NCBI GenBank assembly: GCA_020428895.1
Contig: JAGQLZ010000015.1
Location: 1-16,396, forward strand
Direction: 5' to 3'
Source: Candidatus Kaiserbacteria bacterium
GTDB lineage: Bacteria; Patescibacteriota; Minisyncoccia; Phycocordibacterales; UBA918
DNA: 16,396 bases
Shown in pieces: positions 11,719 through 16,396 of this stretch (its first letter is position 1; the number at the start of each line of letters is the position of its first letter). The notes beneath the pieces are model-generated. The model saw only the letters and a program-made list of their open reading frames with translations. It searched no databases and had not been told where the DNA came from. The position numbers and the translations under genes were made by a program.

Positions 11719-13710
11719 ATGTCAGATAAACCATATCTCGATGGTCTAAACCCTGAACAGACAGAAGCTGTATTGCACAGTGAAGGACCACTGATGGTAT
11801 TGGCTGGTGCTGGCTCAGGCAAAACGAGAGTAATCACTCACAGAATTGTTCACCTGATCCACGAAGGGATTGCTCCACACAATATTTTGGCTGTTACCTT
11901 TACCAATAAAGCGGCTCGAGAAATGCGTGAAAGAGTAAGTGAACTTATTGCCACTTATAGAGCTTCCGAACGGGCTACTCTAGATTCACAGACCGCTACA
12001 ACAAAACATAGCGGTGGTACTCTTCCGATAGTAACTACCTTTCACTCTTTAGGGGTCCGTATTTTGCGAGAGTTCAATGAGACCATGGGCTTGCGTCGAC
12101 ACTTTGTAATTTATGATCGTAGCGACAGCGTTAAAGCTATTAAACAAGCTCTTGAACAAGCCCAGTATTCTCCTAAACAATTTGAACCAAAAAAAATCCT
12201 CTCTAAAATATCCAGAGCTAAAGGCGACGCTCTATCACCATCTGAATTTTTAGCTGAGGCTAGTAGTTACCCTGATCGAGTGGCTGCTGAAGTATGGGAA
12301 AAATATGAAAAAATCTTGGCTGAGAATCATGCCCTAGATTTTGATGACCTACTAAGCAAGACTTTATCACTACTAAAAAACCACCCACCAATCCGAGAAA
12401 CCTTGCAACAAAGATACCAGTATATACATATAGATGAATACCAAGACACTAACCGCGTACAGTTTGAAATTGCCAAACTCTTAACCGGAGAAAAACATAA
12501 TATATGTGTTGTTGGAGACATCGACCAAAATATTTATAGTTGGCGTGGGGCAGACATTGCCAATGTACTTCAATTTGAAAGACATTTTCCAAAAACTAAA
12601 ACTGTTTTATTGGAACAAAACTATCGGTCTACCCAAACTATTATTGCTGCTAGTAATGACATCATTAAGAAGAATCAAAATCGGGTGGAAAAAAATGTTT
12701 TCACTAAAAATCATGAGGGTGATCAGCTTACTCTTTACGCCGCTATGACTGGTGTCGATGAAGCCGAGTATATTGCCATGACTGCCAAAAGTCTGATAAC
12801 TGACGGGGCCGAACCATCTTCAATTGCCGTACTGTACAGAACCAACTTCCAATCAAGAGTGTTAGAAGAGGCTTTCTTAAATTTTGAAGTACCGTATCAA
12901 CTGTTGGGAACCAAGTTTTTTGAACGAAAAGAGGTTAAAGATATTTTGGCGTATTTACGTCTAGCTCTTAATCCCAGTAATACAGCTGACTTATCGAGAG
13001 TTGCCAACGTGCCAACTCGAGGAATTGGCAAAGTTACCGTACTTAAAATGATTGAGGGTAAACGAGAATATATTAAAGGCGCTACTTTACAAAAAGTTGA
13101 GCGGTTTGATCAAATTATGATGGATATTGCTGATCATGCTCGCACTGAACCGATTTCCAAAACTATAAAATTTATAATGAAAAGAAGTGGTCTGGAAACC
13201 GAATTTAAAAAAGACGGAACCGAAGATGCTTTATCCCGATTAGAAAACCTTCGTGAACTAGTAACCTTAGCCACTCGCTATGATGAGCTTAATCCGGAAG
13301 AGGGCGTAGAAGCCTTGCTCGAAAATGCAGCCCTGCAAAGTGATCAAGATGAAATTAAAGACAAAGAAGATCTAGACGCTGTTCGACTAATGACTGTACA
13401 CGCTGCTAAAGGATTAGAGTTTCCGTATGTATTTATTAGTGGATTAGAAGAGGGATTATTTCCTCACGAACGACTTGATGACAGTGGGGTAGATCATGAG
13501 GAAGAGCGTCGACTATTTTATGTAGCCTTAACTCGAGCAGAGAAAAAAGTGTTTTTAACCTACGCTCATATGCGAACTATCTTTGGTAGTCAACGTGTTA
13601 ACGTGCCTTCGTCATTCTTAGATGACATCAGTACCGAGTACGTGGATATGGCTGGCAAACACGAACCTAGAGATAATGGTGGTTACGAGACTACTATCTT
13701 TTTGGATTAA
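11719..13710 (+). CDS. uvrD: UvrD/PcrA-type superfamily 1A DNA helicase
   Basis: 663 aa from the ATG at 11719. A GTG at 11707 would overlap the -10 and is rejected. Helicase motifs in order: Q-motif LNPEQTEAV (10-18), Walker A AGAGSGKT (29-36), Ia AVTFTNKAAREM (58-69), Walker B DEYQDT (239-244), III GDIDQNIYSWRGA (266-278), IV NYRST (301-305), V MTVHAAKGLEF and VI LFYVALTRAEKKV. It unwinds DNA 3'-to-5' in excision and mismatch repair and strips recombinase filaments. It is shorter than the roughly 720-aa UvrD/PcrA: the chain stops soon after the SSFLDDI motif and lacks the C-terminal Tudor-like domain that contacts RNA polymerase. A short polar insertion (about 81-100, ASERATLDSQ) interrupts domain 1A. 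rsmA follows after 44 nt from its own promoter. Confidence 0.95.
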   Translation: MSDKPYLDGLNPEQTEAVLHSEGPLMVLAGAGSGKTRVITHRIVHLIHEGIAPHNILAVTFTNKAAREMRERVSELIATYRASERATLDSQTATTKHSGGTLPIVTTFHSLGVRILREFNETMGLRRHFVIYDRSDSVKAIKQALEQAQYSPKQFEPKKILSKISRAKGDALSPSEFLAEASSYPDRVAAEVWEKYEKILAENHALDFDDLLSKTLSLLKNHPPIRETLQQRYQYIHIDEYQDTNRVQFEIAKLLTGEKHNICVVGDIDQNIYSWRGADIANVLQFERHFPKTKTVLLEQNYRSTQTIIAASNDIIKKNQNRVEKNVFTKNHEGDQLTLYAAMTGVDEAEYIAMTAKSLITDGAEPSSIAVLYRTNFQSRVLEEAFLNFEVPYQLLGTKFFERKEVKDILAYLRLALNPSNTADLSRVANVPTRGIGKVTVLKMIEGKREYIKGATLQKVERFDQIMMDIADHARTEPISKTIKFIMKRSGLETEFKKDGTEDALSRLENLRELVTLATRYDELNPEEGVEALLENAALQSDQDEIKDKEDLDAVRLMTVHAAKGLEFPYVFISGLEEGLFPHERLDDSGVDHEEERRLFYVALTRAEKKVFLTYAHMRTIFGSQRVNVPSSFLDDISTEYVDMAGKHEPRDNGGYETTIFLD

Positions 13711-13719
13711 GTATTCAAC

Positions 13720-13748
13720 TTGCACATATATATGTACTGACGTATTCT
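13720..13748 (+). promoter_or_regulatory. Promoter of rsmA, leaderless
   Basis: TTGCAC (13720-13725), a 17-nt spacer, then TATTCT (13743-13748). The start is predicted at about 13755, exactly at the rsmA ATG. This is the best two-box promoter in the window after that of rpsO. Confidence 0.65.
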
Positions 13749-13754
13749 CGAAAC

Positions 13755-14579
13755 ATGTCAGAAAAATTTCAACATAAAAAATCACTGGGTCAGCATTTTT
13801 TAAATAGTGACGTAGTACCAAAGTGGTTATGTGAAGCTGGAGACGTAAAGGCTGGTGATTTGGTGTTGGAAATTGGTCCTGGGACCGGTGCTTTAACCAA
13901 AGAGCTATTAGCTCGCGGGACAACTGTCCACGCTATCGAAACTGACAAGCGAGCTATTGAGACTTTACAACAAACATTTTCTGAAGAGTTAAGTAGTGGT
14001 AAATTATTTATCCACCACGGTGATATGCGAGAGCTTGATGGGGAAACGGTGGCGAAAATCTGCGATTTTCGCCACCTTCAATACAAAATCATCGCTAACA
14101 TTCCTTACTATTTATCTGGATTCCTGTTCCGAACTTGTCTTGATTCTAAAATTCAACCAAACACTCTAGTTTTCTTAGTGCAAAAAGAAGTTGCCGAAAG
14201 GATTGCTCGGACTGAAAAATCCTCTTTATTATCAATGTCTGTAGCAGTATTTGGTGAACCAAAATACATAAAAACTGTAAAAAGGGGACATTTTACTCCA
14301 CCGCCAGCAGTTGATTCAGCCATTATCACTGTAAGTAATATTTCTCAGGATAAGCTATCCGGACTAACTTCCGAGAATTTTTTTACTATCCTTAAAATTG
14401 GTTACGGGCAAAAGCGTAAACAGCTACTTGGAAATTTGTCTGCAAAATATAAGCGGGAAGAATTATCCAATATTTTTGAAGAAGTTAACATACCACTAAA
14501 CACTCGGGCAGAAGACCTAGATTTATCAAGTTGGATTAAACTTATACACAAACTTTCCACAGTTAATATCAAAAAATAA
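13755..14579 (+). CDS. rsmA: 16S rRNA dimethyladenosine transferase RsmA (KsgA)
   Basis: 274 aa, normal length. It dimethylates two adjacent adenines in the 3'-terminal helix of 16S rRNA using S-adenosylmethionine, a late 30S maturation check. Motifs: the N-terminal KKSLGQHFL (8-16), SAM loop LEIGPGTG (38-45), acidic Glu62, Asp90 in HHGDM, catalytic NIPYYL (115-120), and the C-terminal domain with FTPPPAVDSA (180-189) and KRKQLLGNL (220-228). Between Asp90 and NIPYYL an insert-like loop (ETVAKICDFRHLQ) is encoded by a perfect palindrome at 14048-14076. The ATG coincides with the predicted transcription start, and there is no Shine-Dalgarno. Confidence 0.96.
   Translation: MSEKFQHKKSLGQHFLNSDVVPKWLCEAGDVKAGDLVLEIGPGTGALTKELLARGTTVHAIETDKRAIETLQQTFSEELSSGKLFIHHGDMRELDGETVAKICDFRHLQYKIIANIPYYLSGFLFRTCLDSKIQPNTLVFLVQKEVAERIARTEKSSLLSMSVAVFGEPKYIKTVKRGHFTPPPAVDSAIITVSNISQDKLSGLTSENFFTILKIGYGQKRKQLLGNLSAKYKREELSNIFEEVNIPLNTRAEDLDLSSWIKLIHKLSTVNIKK
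14048..14076. repeat. 29-bp perfect palindrome inside rsmA
   Basis: GGTGGCGAAAATC (14048-14060), a TGC loop, then GATTTTCGCCACC (14064-14076). It covers codons 98-108 of rsmA, in a loop between the SAM-binding core and the catalytic motif. A perfect 13-bp arm inside conserved coding sequence is unexpected. It resembles small palindromic elements inserted in frame. Confidence 0.75.
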
Positions 14580-14615
14580 TCAACTTATACCCAACTTCTT
14601 AACCAGTTATACACG
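14542..14615 (+). promoter_or_regulatory. Cluster of DnaA-box-like 9-mers at the rsmA 3' end
   Basis: TTATACACA (14542-14550) matches the consensus TTATNCACA exactly. TTATACCCA (14585-14593) and TTATACACG (14607-14615) each differ at one position, and CTTTCCACA (14553-14561) is weaker. All lie on the same strand within 75 bp, across the rsmA stop and the following spacer. TTATCCACC at 14008-14016 is a further one-mismatch site. No AT-rich unwinding element or dnaA gene is seen, so an origin role is only a possibility. Confidence 0.3.
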
Positions 14616-14640
14616 GTTGGTCTCCAGAGCTACTCTCTAT

Positions 14641-14649
14641 TGCTATACA
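14641..14649 (+). promoter_or_regulatory. Extended -10 promoter, leaderless
   Basis: TGCTATACA is an extended -10; TACAAT at 14646-14651 is an alternative hexamer. Either puts the start of transcription at or beside the ATG at 14658. No rsmA terminator is visible, so read-through may add to it. Confidence 0.5.
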
Positions 14650-14657
14650 ATACTAGT

Positions 14658-15569
14658 ATGAATAGGGATAATAACCATCCTCAGATTATTGGCGCTTTTA
14701 TTCTTGGTATTGCGATTGTCGCTACCGCTTATCTAGCTGGTAACTTTGGCCGACCAAGTGGTATGTTTAATAAAACCGAAACCGCAGCTGTTAATACGTC
14801 TGACCTAAAAGTGCGTGAACCAATCCCAGTTTCTGATGCTGATAATAACGGTATTGAAGACTGGCGTGACGTATTACTAGATGCTCGACCAGCTACTGTT
14901 ATCAAACCAAATACTGAAACTACTGAACCCTACGAACTACCCACTACCCTGACCGGTCAAATGGGGATTGAAATGATAGAAGGCATGCTCATGTCCCGCA
15001 TGTCAGGCTACGCTGGAATAAGTGATGATGAATTATCGACTGAACTTGTCGAAAAAGCTTATCAGGATGTTTATTATGATCTATACAATTCTAGCGATAT
15101 TATTATTGTTGATGATTCAGATATCGCTATCAAAGTTTACGCTAATGAAGCAGCGCTGATTTTACAAGGCTACGACAATACTGGTAATGAAAATGCCATA
15201 GACATCTACGAAGACTATATAAACACTGAAGACCCAACTCGCCTTGATGATTTAGACCCACTTATTACGGCTTTAAACAAACTTCGTGATCGCTACTTAA
15301 ACACTCCAGTTCCTAAATCTTTTGCTCAAGCACACACAGATTTAATAAATGTCATTAATGCTATAGCTGTTGATATTGACGGCTTTAAACAAATTAATGT
15401 CGACCCAGTAGTAACCCTAGTTCGCCTTCAGCGATACGAGGTAAACGTAGCTAGTCTTGAGGTAGCTTTGCAAAATATGGCTTTAACCCTAGAACCACAC
15501 AGTGATATATTTACCGCCGATGATCCAGCCTTTTTATTCGTATTTTTCCACCCTAATTTTGAATTATAA
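14658..15569 (+). CDS. Membrane-anchored protein with calcium-loop-like motif
   Basis: 303 aa from the ATG at 14658; a TTG at 14640 is rejected because the -10 overlaps it. One N-terminal membrane helix (about 10-29, IIGAFILGIAIVATAYLAG) anchors an outward-facing acidic protein. DADNNGIEDWRDVL (60-73) resembles the DxDxNGxxD loops of thrombospondin type 3 / EF-hand-like repeats, which bind calcium. The rest is predicted helical, with DDLDPLITALNKLRDRYLNTPVP. No enzyme motif is seen. I recall similar anchored proteins beside type IV secretion or pilus genes in Parcubacteria, which fits the next gene 3 nt downstream. The function is unknown. Confidence 0.8.
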   Translation: MNRDNNHPQIIGAFILGIAIVATAYLAGNFGRPSGMFNKTETAAVNTSDLKVREPIPVSDADNNGIEDWRDVLLDARPATVIKPNTETTEPYELPTTLTGQMGIEMIEGMLMSRMSGYAGISDDELSTELVEKAYQDVYYDLYNSSDIIIVDDSDIAIKVYANEAALILQGYDNTGNENAIDIYEDYINTEDPTRLDDLDPLITALNKLRDRYLNTPVPKSFAQAHTDLINVINAIAVDIDGFKQINVDPVVTLVRLQRYEVNVASLEVALQNMALTLEPHSDIFTADDPAFLFVFFHPNFEL

Positions 15570-15572
15570 TTT

Positions 15573-16229
15573 ATGAAAAAAATAATTTGTTTACTGGTCT
15601 TAGCAGCCACTTTCACACTATCAACACCTTTTCATTACGCCAACGCTGGTGGCGGTGGACTAGCGACTGAAGCTACCCAGTGGATCAACCGAGGCTTTCT
15701 ATTTAGTATTGACAAACTTACAGCTGAACTTAACGTCAAAGAAAGAATTTTAGATAAAATTGCTTGGTATGTAGCTAAAAAAGTTGTCGACGAATTAACT
15801 GAAGAAATGCGTAATTTTGTAGCTAATGGATTTGAAGGTATTCGCCCTCATTTTGTTACTGACCTAAAACGAGAACTACTGCAACAAACCGACCATGTTA
15901 CCAAGGACTTTATTGGAAGAATTGCTGGTAATTCCAAACTGCTTTGTTCCGTACCTTCCATTAAGGCTCCAGTTGTTAAACAATTGAAAAAAGACTACCT
16001 AGACACCACCATTCACGAACCGGCCGATAAATGTAGTGCTGATAAAATTGATAATCTGGAAGCTTTCCTAAATGGAGATTTTAGTGGTGGTGGGGGAATC
16101 AACGCTCTGCTTGAGGTAACTTCAAATGCCCAGAACACTCCTTTAGGTGCTTATAACGAAAACAAATTAGCACTAGGGTTAGCGATAGCTGAACACCGAC
16201 AACCGGGAAAAAGACTACCTCGATTTTAA
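15573..16229 (+). CDS. Exported VirB5/TrbJ-like protein, N-terminal part, frameshifted
   Basis: 218 aa as read. A signal peptide (1-25, cleaved after HYANA) precedes GGGGLATEATQWIN, and the mature part is helical: RILDKIAWYVAKKVVDEL, NFVANGFEG, HFVTDLKREL, LLCSVP. This pattern (Gly-rich start, TEATQW, IAW.VAK, NGF.G...FVTDL, LC.VP) is one I associate with exported Parcubacteria proteins in type IV secretion-like loci resembling TrbJ/VirB5. That is from recalled patterns, not a search. The reading frame closes at 16227-16229 after a tail (RQPGKRLPRF) unlike the rest. The +1 frame from about 16207 continues the protein to the window edge, so this is the front part of a longer gene. It starts 3 nt after the previous gene and is probably cotranscribed with it. 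Confidence 0.7.
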   Translation: MKKIICLLVLAATFTLSTPFHYANAGGGGLATEATQWINRGFLFSIDKLTAELNVKERILDKIAWYVAKKVVDELTEEMRNFVANGFEGIRPHFVTDLKRELLQQTDHVTKDFIGRIAGNSKLLCSVPSIKAPVVKQLKKDYLDTTIHEPADKCSADKIDNLEAFLNGDFSGGGGINALLEVTSNAQNTPLGAYNENKLALGLAIAEHRQPGKRLPRF

Positions 16230-16396
16230 CAAAGGTTTTTTATCAACTAAAGTTGGTGACTGTGAGAACAACGTTGGTAAAAATTGTGAGATTGCAACAC
16301 CTGGAGAAGTAATCTCCGAAGCGGTCCAGTTTATGTTAAGTTCAGATCAACAGTCACTGATTGAAGCTGATGAAATTAATGAATTTCTAGATGGTC
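16207..16396 (+). pseudogene. Continuation of the VirB5/TrbJ-like gene in the +1 frame (partial)
   Basis: From 16207 the +1 frame is open to the window end and reads EKDYLDFNKGFLSTKVGDCE, then a stretch with ATPGEVISEAVQFML and ADEINEFLDG. Paired cysteines (GDCENNVGKNC) and the TPG...ADEIN segment resemble the later part of the same Parcubacteria family. Upstream this frame has stops (16174-16188), so it cannot be an independent gene beginning earlier. Removing one base from the GGGAAAAA run (16205-16212) joins both halves as ...EHRQPGKDYLDFN or ...RQPEKDYLDFN. Either the gene is mutated or the base is a sequence error. Confidence 0.65.

Noticed and set aside
1..16396. Genetic code change (TGA read as an amino acid)
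   Set aside because: No confident gene contains an in-frame TGA, and all are full length with TAA or TAG stops. The rarity of TGA is noted but gives no evidence of reassignment.
1..16396. CRISPR array, tRNA or rRNA genes
   Set aside because: No regularly spaced direct repeats were seen, and none of the gaps holds a recognisable cloverleaf or rRNA segment by eye; a covariance-model scan was not possible.

Overview
The window looks like chromosomal DNA from a Candidate Phyla Radiation / Patescibacteria bacterium, probably a Parcubacteria-type lineage. This is inferred from the AT-rich sequence, very short spacers, several proteins with the look of Parcubacteria-only families, a DksA-like protein with a CxxC...CxxH finger, a PNPase reading RGGTH where RGETQ is usual, and near-absence of Shine-Dalgarno sequences. 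Thirteen of fourteen annotated stops are TAA or TAG; the only TGA ends a small, GC-richer ORF. No marker gene here fixes the lineage.

Left part (1-2750): the C-terminal end of an M14-type zinc carboxypeptidase ends at a strong terminator. A structured non-coding stretch follows, with an 11-G run, a G-quadruplex-capable segment and two dyads. Next come a DUF4349-like membrane coiled-coil protein and a convergent Xer-type tyrosine recombinase sharing one bidirectional hairpin. Between the recombinase and rpsO lies about 350 bp without a gene, holding two large inverted repeats and the rpsO promoter and leader.

Centre (2750-10310): rpsO, a small unknown ORF, a NYN-domain (LabA-like) putative nuclease and pnp form an RNA-centred neighbourhood, though terminators separate them into short units. 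pnp has a long imperfect hairpin just before its start, recalling the structured autoregulatory leader of E. coli pnp. After pnp come a 623-aa charged single-span membrane protein, a DksA/TraR-like zinc-finger protein and a ComM/YifB AAA+ ATPase, packed 1-3 nt apart.

Right part (10310-16396): a leftward exported LysM-LysM-M23 peptidoglycan hydrolase, then rightward UvrD/PcrA helicase, RsmA (KsgA), a membrane-anchored protein with a calcium-loop-like motif, and an exported protein resembling the VirB5/TrbJ-like component of Parcubacteria type IV secretion loci. The last gene is broken by an apparent one-base insertion in a GGGAAAAA run and continues in another frame to the window edge.

The commonest expression pattern is an extended -10 element (TGnTATART) close to the ATG, often so close that the transcript would be leaderless. 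Nothing here is a proven new system. The best leads are the structured DNA beside the recombinase, the pnp leader, a perfect palindrome inside rsmA, the near-leaderless promoters and the secretion-type pair at the right edge.
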